A stretch of 64,000 bases of DNA from Hassallia byssoidea VB512170 (GTDB lineage Bacteria > Cyanobacteriota > Cyanobacteriia > Cyanobacteriales > Nostocaceae), in contig NZ_JTCM02000026.1 of NCBI RefSeq assembly GCF_000817785.2, positions 1 to 64,000 of the forward strand. The letters are read 5' to 3'. This document shows, piece after piece, positions 7,799 through 17,044 of this stretch. Position 1 is the first letter of the stretch. Each line of letters opens with the position of its first letter. The position numbers were made by a program, and so were the translations under genes. The notes beneath the pieces were generated by a model, which ran no database searches, was not told where the DNA came from, and saw nothing but the letters and a program-made list of their open reading frames with translations.

Positions 7799-7873
7799 AC
7801 CCCACCCCCGTAAAGCTGCGCTTCACGTCCCCTCCCCGCTAGCGGGGAGGGGTAGGGGTGGGGTTCAGTGACT
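7792..7873. repeat. GC-rich nested palindrome after the antitoxin gene
   Basis: Outer arms CACTGAACCCCACCCC (from 7792) and GGGGTGGGGTTCAGTG (to 7873) enclose an inner stem CCCCTCCCCGC/GCGGGGAGGGG. It belongs to the CCCCACCCC...GGGGTGGGG family that recurs at 2309, 25779, 27648, 28058 and 60399. The left arm overlaps the last codons of the antitoxin gene. It could act as a transcription barrier between two convergent genes. Confidence 0.75.
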
Positions 7874-7917
7874 GGGGATATTACAACTAATCATCCGAAC
7901 TTGATTCTAATGCTGTA

Positions 7918-10900
7918 CTAAGCGAAGATACCGCTAGTAATCGTGCTAGATTGCGTATATTTCAGAGTTGCTAGCAAATCTGCACCTGCGCTAATGAGGG
8001 TGTCGTTACCGCTTTGGCTGATGTTCAAGTTGTTGAAAGTTAAATTACCAGTTAAAGTGATGCGTTCCCGCTTCGGGTTGCCGTAGGCATCGCCTTCATC
8101 AAACTTAATAATTGTCGCAACCCCAGCACCTTCACCCAAAATAAAGCGATCGCTTCCATTACCTGCAAAAATCGTATCAACACCAGTTGAGGTAATTGTA
8201 TTGTTACCTCCTCCAGCAAAGATGATGTTATTTCCTGACCCTGCATTTATAATGTCATTACCAGCACCAGCGTATATAGTATTATTACCATTGCGTGCGT
8301 AGATGGTATTGTTGCCTTCACCCGCATAAATCGTGTTATTGCCACCTAAATCGTAAATGGTGTCATCATTATCAGTTCCATACAGTGTATCGTTTCCGAC
8401 ACCTCCTTGAATACCCAATAAGTTAGCGGGATTGCGAGGATTATAGCTGGTAGTGTCAATCGTCAACGCATTGGGTAAAGCGTTAACAATGTTTTCCCAA
8501 GGAACTAGTTTAAAGTTAGTTTTGACGTTTTCGCCATCGACAAGCTTTGCTGGGAGATTATTACCATCTTGGGTAACAAACAAACCAAAGGGAAAATTAG
8601 CACCTAGGGGAACGTTAATTACATCTGCACCATCAGATTGTTGTACACTATCAATTGACCCGTTATTCCCAACGGCAAATCTACCCAAGAAATCGTTGTT
8701 ACCTTCACGGGTGTAAGCTGCAAAGGTGCTGTCACCTTGGCTGGATGCTAACAAGTAGCCTGTACCATCTTTGCCGTAATATATAGTTAGTCCTTCTGCG
8801 TCATCGGTGAGATTTTTTCCCCCCTCAAAGCGGACGCGATCGATTAAAGTACCAGTTGTACCACCGTTAGGTTCAGCTTGAAACTTCCAAATACCGACAT
8901 CTTCTTGGGCAATGTAGAGAAAACCAAGTTCTTGATCTACGACTGTTCCCTCTGTTTGCGGAGAACGTCCGGGAGTTGTCGGTGAAGGTAAAGTGAATTC
9001 GCGTACTCGTTCTGCCCCTATCTTACCATTACCTTCGTCAATTAGTTTGAACTGCGCGACATCTCCAGTTGCTCGGCGATTGGTGAAGACGTAGTAATCA
9101 TCGGTGACAGGACTGCGATATAATGCTAAACCGTAAGCACTGCGCGTTGATGGTGAATAAGGAGGTTCAAAGGGTAAATCTTGGAATAAAGTACCAATGC
9201 TGCTATCGGTGATGTCTTCTAGATATTCACCGGGATTATTCGGATTAATTTTGAAGATTGCGAGTTTATCGTTATTGCGATCGCTTGCGACGGCAATATC
9301 AATCGACTCACCACCCAACTTAAATCCATACTGCAAGTCGATATTGTTATAACGAATATTGCCAGGATTGACTTCTTGTACCAAGTTGCCTGATAAATCG
9401 TAAACTCGCAAACCGGCATTTTTCACCGTCGTTAATATCAAGCTTTTTTCTGAATTAGTCGAATTAACGTAGATTGCCGGATCGTCAGCATCAGCACGTT
9501 GGTCTATGGGTAGTGTTTCGTCGTCAAATAAATCAGGACGAGTTTCTACCGTTGGTGTTGCGGTAGGAATTAAATCTGCACCCAAAGTCAGAACTTGGGT
9601 AAATTGACTTTGGCTGAAGTTGTTATCACTCACCAACACAATCGATTGACGACCATCTGGTAACTTGGGACCGAAGGTGATACCTTCAATATTATCTGTG
9701 CCATTAGGCAAGTCGAGCGAGTTGAGATTTAACAGCAAGCGCTTTTGGGCAGGTTCGATTGCAGCAACTTGGTCAGAACTCAAACTGTTGAGGGAATCGG
9801 TAAAGCTGATATCAGTTGCACCTTGCAAACTGACTTCGTAGATTTTGATCGTATTGCCAACGCCAGCAGAGAAAGAACGTTCTAACGCGAGTAGTGTACC
9901 TCGATTATCAATTGCGAGTAAATCTACCAAACCATTATCAGCTGAACTTGTAGGGGGATTTGGTTGTGCAGCGATCGCATCTACATTATATAGATATTCT
10001 TTTTCAGGTTGTCCCGTAACCAGATTATATTGCAAAATGCGCGAACGAGAACCGTTAGTTAAAGAAGCGATCGCACCATCTTGAAATAAAGCGCTTTCAG
10101 TAGCGGTGTACAATGTCTTTTGGTTAGGTGCGATCGTCAGACTTTCAAAAGCCAAATTATTCCGAATCCCCGATACCTGAATATCACCCGCATCGACGAC
10201 ACCGTTATTATTCGTGTCATTTACCATTGGAAGGAACTTCTTCGGTATAGGTAAAGAGCGAATTTGCTGTCCTGTGGAAAGCGAGAATTCATTAATAAAA
10301 GGATTCGTCACCCTACCCACACTCGGATTCACCTCACCTTCAGAGGAGATAAAAACAGTGTTATTCTTGGTTAAAGCAATTCCCTCTGTATCTAAACTGT
10401 TGAGGGGAAACAAGTTGTTATTTCCGTCTTTGAGTGTGGTAACGTTGGTAAAATTCACTTCTGTTGAATCAGCAGTAAACGTATAAAAACGCGCAGGTGC
10501 AATTTGCGATCTATCATCAGAAATAGCGTAAAAGCGTTTATTTACAGCATCGTAAGTTACACCAGACAACCCACCCACAGGAGTTTGTACACCGTTCACC
10601 GTTCCCGCTACACCAGAAGGAATAAAGCCTGTAGGAAAAACTTTCTGTCCTTCATATCCTACACTAGAAATGGTTTTACCTGCTTCGGTTGCACCTAGCT
10701 GCAAATCTACCCAAACTTGACGATGGTCAGAAGAGGGGAAACCACCAGGAAGTTTCGGATCAAAAGTACCCACCAAAGAAAACGTCGGGTCAGTATTTAA
10801 CGACCAAAATACACCAGAATTTTCGATTTGCAAATCAGTAGAAGGTAAAACATAATCTGTTCGGAGATTTCCCGGTGTAGTATCTGCAAAATCTGCCGTA

Positions 10901-11871
10901 TCAAAAGCAGAATTTCCCCGTTGAGTTAGATTTGCACCACCTTGTAATATCGCTTGTTGCGGACCGCCCTCACTCGTAGGAATAAAGTTAGTATTGATAT
11001 TGGGATTTAGTAACAATTGGCGAATCGCATTATCGAAGCTGTCACCATCTAGAGGGTCTGCATTCTGATCGCCCATAATTACAAAACTCGATGCTTGAGA
11101 AATACCACCTCTTTTTCCAGTATCATCATAAATATAATCGCCCTTTCCTGGCGTGATATAATCTGCCCAAAAGCGGATTTCATCATGATTGCGCTTACCA
11201 TTACGGTCTTCTGTACCATCAAAAGTCGGGGGTGTGGGATGACTAACTAAAGCGTGAATCGTCTCACCATTCACTATGATAGGAACATCCCAATGACTTT
11301 TAGAAGAAAGTCGTAAAACAGCTTGTTCCTCTGACGAATACCAAGGAATTCCCGAACCGGGAGTGCTAATTGTCGATAATAACGAATCTGGCATATCTTT
11401 CCACAAAAAATTCTGGAAAGTTCGCACATTCGCAGTATCGATAGGATACTTCGACAGCAACAACATCCCATACTGACCGGGGAAATTGCCAAATCCGAAA
11501 GCATCATTACCGTATCCCGCTTCTGCTGGATTCGTAACTACCCTCCCATCATTATCTAAATCAAATCCGGAAGCGATACCCGTATTCGAGGGAGCAATGT
11601 AGACATAAGGATATTCTACCGGAGTCGCCCCATTTTGACTCACCCCAAGATAATTTTGTTGAAATAATTCAACAGCTTTCAGCGGATCTTCTGCAAAGTA
11701 ATCAAACTCGTTAATTAACTGTACATCTGCATTAGTGCGCTGAATAATTTCTGCTACCGATTTCGCTTGGGGATTATTTGGGGTAGATAAATCGCTGATT
11801 AATTCACCTTCAGCGTTGCGGTTCAAGGATGCGTTAAACTGTGAAAACCGGATTGTATTCGTAGTTACCAT
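7918..11871 (-). CDS. RTX exoprotein: endonuclease/phosphatase, esterase-like and 3-phytase domains
   Basis: The product is 1317 residues and has three catalytic-type modules. Residues 1-390 are an endonuclease/exonuclease/phosphatase fold with N13, E55, H211, GDQNADP at 267-273 and SDH at 381-383. Residues about 400-770 are an esterase-like phytase domain (SDDRSQ, DTEGIAL, NLAFESL, DNIEGITFG). Residues 775-1115 are a beta-propeller 3-phytase (DADDPAI, SAYGLALY, EGTVVDQELGFLYIAQEDVG, DAEGLTIYY). Residues 1155-1245 are RTX nonapeptides (GGNNTIYAGEGNN). There is no N-terminal signal peptide, as expected for type I secretion. It probably releases phosphate from phytate and organic phosphodiesters outside the cell. 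Residues 1262-1269 are encoded by an inserted 24-base repeat. Confidence 0.88.
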   Translation of the reverse strand: MVTTNTIRFSQFNASLNRNAEGELISDLSTPNNPQAKSVAEIIQRTNADVQLINEFDYFAEDPLKAVELFQQNYLGVSQNGATPVEYPYVYIAPSNTGIASGFDLDNDGRVVTNPAEAGYGNDAFGFGNFPGQYGMLLLSKYPIDTANVRTFQNFLWKDMPDSLLSTISTPGSGIPWYSSEEQAVLRLSSKSHWDVPIIVNGETIHALVSHPTPPTFDGTEDRNGKRNHDEIRFWADYITPGKGDYIYDDTGKRGGISQASSFVIMGDQNADPLDGDSFDNAIRQLLLNPNINTNFIPTSEGGPQQAILQGGANLTQRGNSAFDTADFADTTPGNLRTDYVLPSTDLQIENSGVFWSLNTDPTFSLVGTFDPKLPGGFPSSDHRQVWVDLQLGATEAGKTISSVGYEGQKVFPTGFIPSGVAGTVNGVQTPVGGLSGVTYDAVNKRFYAISDDRSQIAPARFYTFTADSTEVNFTNVTTLKDGNNNLFPLNSLDTEGIALTKNNTVFISSEGEVNPSVGRVTNPFINEFSLSTGQQIRSLPIPKKFLPMVNDTNNNGVVDAGDIQVSGIRNNLAFESLTIAPNQKTLYTATESALFQDGAIASLTNGSRSRILQYNLVTGQPEKEYLYNVDAIAAQPNPPTSSADNGLVDLLAIDNRGTLLALERSFSAGVGNTIKIYEVSLQGATDISFTDSLNSLSSDQVAAIEPAQKRLLLNLNSLDLPNGTDNIEGITFGPKLPDGRQSIVLVSDNNFSQSQFTQVLTLGADLIPTATPTVETRPDLFDDETLPIDQRADADDPAIYVNSTNSEKSLILTTVKNAGLRVYDLSGNLVQEVNPGNIRYNNIDLQYGFKLGGESIDIAVASDRNNDKLAIFKINPNNPGEYLEDITDSSIGTLFQDLPFEPPYSPSTRSAYGLALYRSPVTDDYYVFTNRRATGDVAQFKLIDEGNGKIGAERVREFTLPSPTTPGRSPQTEGTVVDQELGFLYIAQEDVGIWKFQAEPNGGTTGTLIDRVRFEGGKNLTDDAEGLTIYYGKDGTGYLLASSQGDSTFAAYTREGNNDFLGRFAVGNNGSIDSVQQSDGADVINVPLGANFPFGLFVTQDGNNLPAKLVDGENVKTNFKLVPWENIVNALPNALTIDTTSYNPRNPANLLGIQGGVGNDTLYGTDNDDTIYDLGGNNTIYAGEGNNTIYARNGNNTIYAGAGNDIINAGSGNNIIFAGGGNNTITSTGVDTIFAGNGSDRFILGEGAGVATIIKFDEGDAYGNPKRERITLTGNLTFNNLNISQSGNDTLISAGADLLATLKYTQSSTITSGIFA
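8065..8088 (-). mobile_element. 24-bp SDR5-like element inserted in a HIP1 site, in frame
   Basis: On the minus strand the element begins GCCTACGGCAACCCGAAGCG and ends with GGAA. It sits inside GCGAT/CGC, splitting a HIP1 octamer. The related site in the relic at 7384-7391 is uninterrupted. It adds eight codons (AYGNPKRE) to the RTX gene without a frameshift. The identical element lies at 12167-12190. Confidence 0.85.
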
Positions 11872-11896
11872 ATATTTATTCTGGGGTAAGATTTTT

Positions 11897-11969
11897 AACC
11901 ACAGATGATTTATCTGTGGTTTGATGTAGTAAGCAATTTATTGCTTATTTGAGCGCTGAAGCGCTCACT
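11897..11969. repeat. Two hairpins between the RTX genes
   Basis: The first hairpin has a perfect 10-base stem AACCACAGAT/ATCTGTGGTT (11897-11921) with a five-base loop. The second has the form GTAGTAAGCAATTTATTGCTTA then GAGCGCTGAAGCGCTC and ACTAC, a word family also seen at 15172-15190, 40775-40808 and 63632. They lie between the stop of the GDPD gene and the start of the phytase gene. No U-run follows either stem on the minus strand, so termination is only possible, not shown. Confidence 0.55.
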
Positions 11970-11975
11970 ACGAAC

Positions 11976-14807
11976 TCATAAGCTACTTAACTGCACATAC
12001 TTCAACGTCGCAAGCAAGTCACTACCCGCGCTAAGTAAGGTATCATTACCACTAACACTAACCGTAAAATTACTGCTTGAGAAACCGCTACCGCGAGTAA
12101 TTTGGTCATTAGAAGAGAAACCGAAGATGGTAACTGCACCTACACCTGCATCAAGAATAAAGCGATGCCTACGGCAACCCGAAGCGGGAACGCTTCCACT
12201 ACCCACATAAGCTATATCATTACCCGTTCCCGCAGATATGATGTTATTACCTTCACCACCATAAATCAAGTCATCACCTGCACCTGTAGATATAGTGTCA
12301 TCACCCGCACCTGCATATATAATGTCATTGCCAGTTCCTGTAACAACCCGATTTTTACCTTCACCAGCGTAAACAGAGTTATTACCATTGCCCAAAAAGA
12401 AGACATCATTCCCCGCACCACCGTAAGCAACATCATTTCCAGCTTTAGCAAGAAAGATGTTATTACCTTCGTTACCGTAAAGTGTGTTGTTACCTTCACC
12501 ACCATCTAATAAATCGTCAGATGAAGTACCGTTAATGGTATCATCTTCATTACCACCATTAAGACGCGATGTTGGTAAGCTCAATCCAGCAAGACCGACA
12601 CGCGGATCTAAATTGAGTGGTTTGTCAAGCTGTAGTTGGATGATTTCGTTGTTATCAATTCCGGGAGGACGACCTACAGAGAAGGGATAATTATTGTCAT
12701 TGGCAACTAAGATGGTATTTTCATCGAGTACCAAAACATCTTCGATGGTTTGGAAGGGAAATTTAAAGCTGGTGCTACCATCTTGATTCAAGTCATTCGG
12801 ATCTTGAATGTTCAACAAGTCAACTACTTCTTCTTTAGCAACAAACCCATTTGCATCTTTTTGGGAGAAGTCAACTTTAAAGATTTTCTTGAATTTAGCG
12901 GTGTCACCTTGTCCGTTATCACGTTCAATCACCAAGTATTCATTATCGTTGATAACGGTCATGTCGCCGATCGCATTATTCTGGTCTTCCAATTTATAAT
13001 ATCCAACCAAACCTTGAAATTGTTGACTTGCGATATCAAATTTATGAATTCGCAAAGCATTTGCCGGATCGCCGACAACAGAACCCTCTAATAAAGGATA
13101 TAATTTGGTTTTGTCAGGATTAATTGCCATACCCTCAAAACCTTTAGAAGCAGCTAGGTTAGAGACAGCAGTACCAGCAAGCACATCAGGATTATTAGGC
13201 GATCGCACTTTATCCCCAGCAATTTGATCTCTAACTTTATCTCCGGTTCCGGGGAAGTCGGTAAAATAGCCATCCACACCTAACTTAATAAACTGCTGAA
13301 ACTCCAGTTCCGGATTGCCTTGATAATCTGCTGCTAAGAAGACATTTTCGTTACGGAAGGTGTACGGATGTACTAATAACCCGGCGTTATGAGCATCTGT
13401 AATTAAAGATGTTGGTGGTAAAGTGGTTTTATCAGCATCATTAACTGCACCATCACCATTAATATCATCCGCTTTCCCATCACCATCAGCATCAGTTCCT
13501 TTCACCGAAACAATCATCCGCTTCCAGGGACCAATTCCATCAGCGTAAGTTGCAACTTCCTTTAAACCTTCGGGAGTCCGCAAATCGCCATAAGTGCGAG
13601 AATCGCCACTTACCACAAAATCATAAGGCTGCTTCTCAATTAGTGTACCATCTAAAGCAACATCGGTTGCATCTAATAATTGTACCAGTGGTACATCAAT
13701 GAGTTGGTTAAGTTCTTTGAGATTTCCAACTTCAAACGATTGAATAAAAACTCGACTTGGATCGGTGAAGTCGTTTTTCTTCAGGATATCAACTAACGGT
13801 TCTTCCAAAGAAAGTCCGACAGAATCGTGATAAGTCGGATGTTTGGTTTCTGGATAGATACCGATTTTCTTACCTGTGTCTGTTTCAACTTGCTTAACAA
13901 AATCGATGATTTCCTGAAGAGTGGGAACTTCAAATTGCCCGTTGTAAGATTGATCGCGAAAGTCAAGACGCTCTTTTGCTCGTAGAGTTTTAATTTCTGC
14001 TAAAGTAAAGTCGTCAGCAAACCAACCAGTTTCGGCAACACCATCGATAATTTTAGTTGTGAAGCGATCGCTAAATTCTGGACGAGTTGCTACATCGGTG
14101 GTATCTTTAATATTGACTTCATGACGAGCAATTAAAACGCCGTCTTTAGTTGATACCAAATCTGGTTCAATAAAATCAGCACCGCGCTCGATCGCTAATT
14201 TGTAGGAAGCGAGAGTATGTTCTGGGCGATCGCCACTTGCACCGCGATGACCGATGACAATTGGTGCTTTTCCGTTTAAAGTGTTGAGTTGAGCAAAGTT
14301 AGGCGTAGAAATAGGCGCATCTAACAATTTACCTGTAGCATCAAAGTGCAACAAATAAGGACCGAACTCATCTCCAATCCAGATTGTACCATCTTTCGCC
14401 AAATCAAAAGATTCAATATCAAAATCTGCACCAGTAAGTAAGCGTTCTGTCGTATTTTCGTTAACAATCTTAAAATCAGCTTTCTTATCCGGGTCAGCTA
14501 GCTGAATGAAGTTCAAAACATTAACGCTACCGTCACCTGCTTCTATACCTCGAAAGTTCGGGTTAACGCGATAGATTCTTAAAAGGAAATCAGAACTGTT
14601 TGTTTTAGCACCATACCCATTATCAGGCATAAACCAGAAGGTATTTTTGTCAGCAAACTGAACTCCGCTAAAACCTTGAATCGGTTGTCCGGGAAAGGGA
14701 ATGGTGCGTCCGTTGGTATCACCTGTAATAGTACTACCGGATGGGAGATTATCAGCAAATGTATCGGCTGGTAACGTAGCAAAGCCTTTAAGTGTTACGT
14801 TTGACAT
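11976..14807 (-). CDS. RTX glycerophosphodiester phosphodiesterase nested in an esterase-like phytase domain
   Basis: The product is about 943 residues from the ATG at 14807, which has AGGGA 10 bases upstream; the frame is open to a TTG at 14846. Residues 1-175 and about 545-745 are two halves of an esterase-like phytase domain ([40 protein letters not shown]). Between them, residues 180-540 form a complete GDPD domain ([59 protein letters not shown]). The C-terminus has RTX repeats ([15 protein letters not shown]) and a 24-base repeat insertion encoding VPASGCRR. It should cleave glycerophosphodiesters outside the cell and deliver glycerol-3-phosphate. It lies between the phytase gene and pstB, all on one strand. 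Confidence 0.88.
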   Translation of the reverse strand: MSNVTLKGFATLPADTFADNLPSGSTITGDTNGRTIPFPGQPIQGFSGVQFADKNTFWFMPDNGYGAKTNSSDFLLRIYRVNPNFRGIEAGDGSVNVLNFIQLADPDKKADFKIVNENTTERLLTGADFDIESFDLAKDGTIWIGDEFGPYLLHFDATGKLLDAPISTPNFAQLNTLNGKAPIVIGHRGASGDRPEHTLASYKLAIERGADFIEPDLVSTKDGVLIARHEVNIKDTTDVATRPEFSDRFTTKIIDGVAETGWFADDFTLAEIKTLRAKERLDFRDQSYNGQFEVPTLQEIIDFVKQVETDTGKKIGIYPETKHPTYHDSVGLSLEEPLVDILKKNDFTDPSRVFIQSFEVGNLKELNQLIDVPLVQLLDATDVALDGTLIEKQPYDFVVSGDSRTYGDLRTPEGLKEVATYADGIGPWKRMIVSVKGTDADGDGKADDINGDGAVNDADKTTLPPTSLITDAHNAGLLVHPYTFRNENVFLAADYQGNPELEFQQFIKLGVDGYFTDFPGTGDKVRDQIAGDKVRSPNNPDVLAGTAVSNLAASKGFEGMAINPDKTKLYPLLEGSVVGDPANALRIHKFDIASQQFQGLVGYYKLEDQNNAIGDMTVINDNEYLVIERDNGQGDTAKFKKIFKVDFSQKDANGFVAKEEVVDLLNIQDPNDLNQDGSTSFKFPFQTIEDVLVLDENTILVANDNNYPFSVGRPPGIDNNEIIQLQLDKPLNLDPRVGLAGLSLPTSRLNGGNEDDTINGTSSDDLLDGGEGNNTLYGNEGNNIFLAKAGNDVAYGGAGNDVFFLGNGNNSVYAGEGKNRVVTGTGNDIIYAGAGDDTISTGAGDDLIYGGEGNNIISAGTGNDIAYVGSGSVPASGCRRHRFILDAGVGAVTIFGFSSNDQITRGSGFSSSNFTVSVSGNDTLLSAGSDLLATLKYVQLSSL
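12167..12190 (+). mobile_element. Second identical 24-bp SDR5-like element in a HIP1 site, in frame
   Basis: This has the same 24 bases as the element at 8065-8088 but on the plus strand, opposite in orientation relative to the host gene. Removing it restores AAAGCGATCGCTTCC, which is the sequence at the equivalent position of the phytase gene (8142-8156). It adds eight codons between YVGSGS and HRFIL of the GDPD protein, replacing the usual GSDRFIL. Confidence 0.85.
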
Positions 14808-15195
14808 ATGTTTTTTCCCTGGTTTTGTGGTAATAATATTTGCCAAAAATACGAATTCTTACTTTTGCATTCTTCTATGCGATGTGGTTCATCTAAGTTA
14901 AAAATAACAGTAAAAAATTAAGCTCGAACTAGCTTTTTTGAATTGATAATGTGATAAAATACACTCTTCGTCAAAACGTGTAACTTTGAAATAAGCTTTC
15001 ATTACACTTGTCTCAAAGTTCTCACACGTAGGTTAAGAGAAAGAAATGTTTGGATTAAAAGCAGTATTTTTTCTAAATAAGGATGTACGTAACTAAGGCG
15101 ATCGCCTGTGTTTAAATAATGTATTTAAGTTAGGCGATCGCTTTTGTTATAGTAAGTGTTTAAACGCTTAATTAAGCACTCTCCGTGCTTACTAC
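14808..15195. other. Intergenic region upstream of the GDPD gene and downstream of pstB
   Basis: This AT-rich stretch contains one Pho-box-like half-site (AGGTTAAG at 15029-15036, on the strand facing the GDPD gene), two HIP1 octamers in inverted surroundings (15088-15150), and a hairpin AAGCAC/GTGCTT at 15174-15190 immediately after the pstB stop. I see no gene in it. Confidence 0.5.
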
Positions 15196-15975
15196 TTAAC
15201 CAAAACGTCCAGAAACGTAATCGCGGGTGCGCTCATCAAGAGCGCTACCAAAAATTTGACTTGTGACTCCAAATTCTACCATTTGACCGATGCGACTTTC
15301 ATCGGTGTTAAAGAAAGCTGTAAAATCAGAAACACGAGCAGCTTGCTGCATATTGTGAGTGACAATTGCAATTGTCAACTCACCACGCAAACTATCGATG
15401 AGTTCTTCAATTTTCATAGTCGCGATTGGATCTAAAGCCGAACAAGGTTCATCCATCAAAAGAACTTTTGGCTTGACAGCTAAAGCACGAGCGATGCAAA
15501 GTCGCTGTTGTTGTCCTCCAGAAAGTCCCAAAGCTGATTTATGCAGCTTATTTTTCACTTCATCCCACAAAGCAGCATTTTTGATGGCATTTTCGACAAT
15601 TTCATCTAATTGAGCTTTGGAATTCAATCCGGCTATTCTCAATCCATATGCAACATTATCGTAAATACTCATCGGAAAAAGATTCGGCTTTTGAAACACC
15701 ATTCCAATTTGCCGGCGTAATCTATTTAAATTAACGCGACGCTCATAAATATTCTGACCATAAAATTCTACTTGACCTTCTACCCGCACTTTACCTTCTA
15801 ATTCACTAATGCGATTAATGGATTTAATAAAAGTCGATTTACCACAACCACTAGGACCAATAATTGCAGTTACTTTATTCTGGTGAATATCCATTGTCAC
15901 TGCTTCTAAGGCTTTTGTAGTGCCGTAGAAAAAGCTCAGATTTTTGATTCTAATGGCTGGGATTAATTTATTCAT
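15196..15975 (-). CDS. pstB: Phosphate ABC transporter ATP-binding protein
   Basis: The product is 259 residues, the normal PstB length. The Walker A is GPSGCGKST near 39-47, the Q-loop lies in MVFQKPNLFP, the signature is LSGGQQQRLCIARAL, the Walker B is VLLMDEPCSALDP, and the switch His is in IAIVTHNMQQAAR. It powers high-affinity phosphate import together with PstC and PstA at the inner membrane. It is the last gene of the operon pstS-pstC-pstA-pstB. The 99 bases between it and pstA are occupied by two copies of an inverted repeat. It would be induced by phosphate starvation through the Pho box upstream of pstS. Confidence 0.96.
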   Translation of the reverse strand: MNKLIPAIRIKNLSFFYGTTKALEAVTMDIHQNKVTAIIGPSGCGKSTFIKSINRISELEGKVRVEGQVEFYGQNIYERRVNLNRLRRQIGMVFQKPNLFPMSIYDNVAYGLRIAGLNSKAQLDEIVENAIKNAALWDEVKNKLHKSALGLSGGQQQRLCIARALAVKPKVLLMDEPCSALDPIATMKIEELIDSLRGELTIAIVTHNMQQAARVSDFTAFFNTDESRIGQMVEFGVTSQIFGSALDERTRDYVSGRFG

Positions 15976-16010
15976 TTTTGGCTATGTGAAATAAAACGTA
16001 AATAATTCTC

Positions 16011-16078
16011 GTATAGACGTTCCGGTGGAACGTCTCTACTGCGCTTATCGTACAGACGTTCCAATGGAACGTCTCTAC
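16011..16078. repeat. Two copies of the AGACGTTCC..GGAACGTCT palindrome between pstA and pstB
   Basis: The copies lie at 16011-16039 and 16050-16078, each about 29 bases with a TAGACGTTCC or CAGACGTTCC arm and a complementary GGAACGTCTCTAC arm. The second copy overlaps the end of pstA, so the pstA stop codon is provided by the repeat. A further copy is at 60501-60529 and a variant at 45023-45052. Confidence 0.85.
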
Positions 16079-16950
16079 TTTTTCCGACGAATAAATATGC
16101 GAGATAAAAGACTGATCAACAATACAAGACTGAGTAAAATGATAGAAGCAGTCCAAACTAATGCTGTTTTTTCTGGTGAGGGGTCGTTGTACAAATTAAA
16201 AATTAATACCGATAAAGAAGCTGTGGGACTAGATAAACTTTCTGACCAATATTGACTAAATAAAGCAGTAAAAATTAACGGTGCTGTTTCACCCGCAGCG
16301 CGAGATACACCTAATAAAACACCAGTGGTAATACCTGGTAATGCAGCGGCAACGACGACGCGAAAAGTAGTTTGCAGACGATTACCTCCCAAGGCAGCGG
16401 AAGCGAGACGTTGGGGAACGGGAATCAGTTTTAAAGCTTCTTCGGTGGTGAGTACGACAATCGGCAACATGATGACGGCTAAAGCAAAACCACCAGCTAA
16501 AGCACTAAATTGTTTCTGTACCAAAACTATCACACCATAAGCAAATACTCCCACAACAATCGAAGGCACGCCAGTCAAAATAGTGGTGATAAAACGAACA
16601 CCACTTGCAATTTTAGAACCTTGACCAAACTCTGATAAAAAGATACCTGTCATCACTCCGCAGGGAATGCTAATTAAAGAAGCGATCGCCACCATTACCA
16701 AAGTTCCGACAATCGCATTAGCAAAGCCGTTATCAATCACTTCTTTAAAGAACATTTCCGGTTTCAATCCAGAAAGTCCTCGCGTGATAATTTCCCAGAC
16801 AACTGACAGCAAAGGAATCAACGCTAAAGTTGCCAAAGCAAATGCAATAACTGTCATTCCATAGTCAAAGAATAGCCGCTTACCTTGTAAAGGACTACAT
16901 AATTCTTTTGCTAATGATTCATTTATTTCTGATTCTTGATAGCTACTCAT
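16075..16950 (-). CDS. pstA: Phosphate ABC transporter permease PstA
   Basis: The product is 291 residues from the ATG at 16950 (MSSYQESEINESL). The frame stays open to 17040 only because the upstream heptamer repeats (QLPITNYQLPITN) lack stops, so the longer start is rejected. Six membrane segments are expected; visible ones include FDYGMTVIAFALATLALIPLL, ANAIVGTLVMVAIASLISIP and ILLSLVLLISLLSRIFI. The EAA-loop region LKLIPVPQRLASAALGGNR contacts PstB. It pairs with PstC to form the channel. Its stop codon lies inside a dispersed palindromic repeat, suggesting that the last residues (RIFIRRKK) were altered by the repeat's arrival. Confidence 0.93.
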   Translation of the reverse strand: MSSYQESEINESLAKELCSPLQGKRLFFDYGMTVIAFALATLALIPLLSVVWEIITRGLSGLKPEMFFKEVIDNGFANAIVGTLVMVAIASLISIPCGVMTGIFLSEFGQGSKIASGVRFITTILTGVPSIVVGVFAYGVIVLVQKQFSALAGGFALAVIMLPIVVLTTEEALKLIPVPQRLASAALGGNRLQTTFRVVVAAALPGITTGVLLGVSRAAGETAPLIFTALFSQYWSESLSSPTASLSVLIFNLYNDPSPEKTALVWTASIILLSLVLLISLLSRIFIRRKK

Positions 16951-16962
16951 AAGATTTTGGGC

Positions 16963-17044
16963 ATTGGTAATTGGTAATTGGTAATTGGTAATTGGTAATT
17001 GTTTTTTCTTTTTCCCCATTCCCCATTCCCCATTCCCCATTCCC
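16963..17044. repeat. Heptamer tandem repeats between pstC and pstA
   Basis: From 16963 to 17001 the unit TTGGTAA repeats about five times. From 17014 to 17044 the unit CCCCATT repeats four times and abuts the pstC stop codon. These are short tandemly repeated repetitive sequences typical of filamentous cyanobacteria and fill nearly all of the gap between the two permease genes. Confidence 0.9.

Noticed and set aside
14808-14846. TTG-initiated extension of the GDPD exoprotein
   Set aside because: ATG at 14807 has a clear AGGGA ribosome-binding site.
14895-14920. Second Pho box upstream of the GDPD gene
   Set aside because: The TTAA cores are 20 bases apart and not in 11-base phase; only one good half-site exists at 15029.
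16951-17040. N-terminal extension of PstA (GNGEWGMGKKKKQLPITN)
   Set aside because: Encoded by heptamer repeats; the family-typical protein starts at the ATG at 16950.
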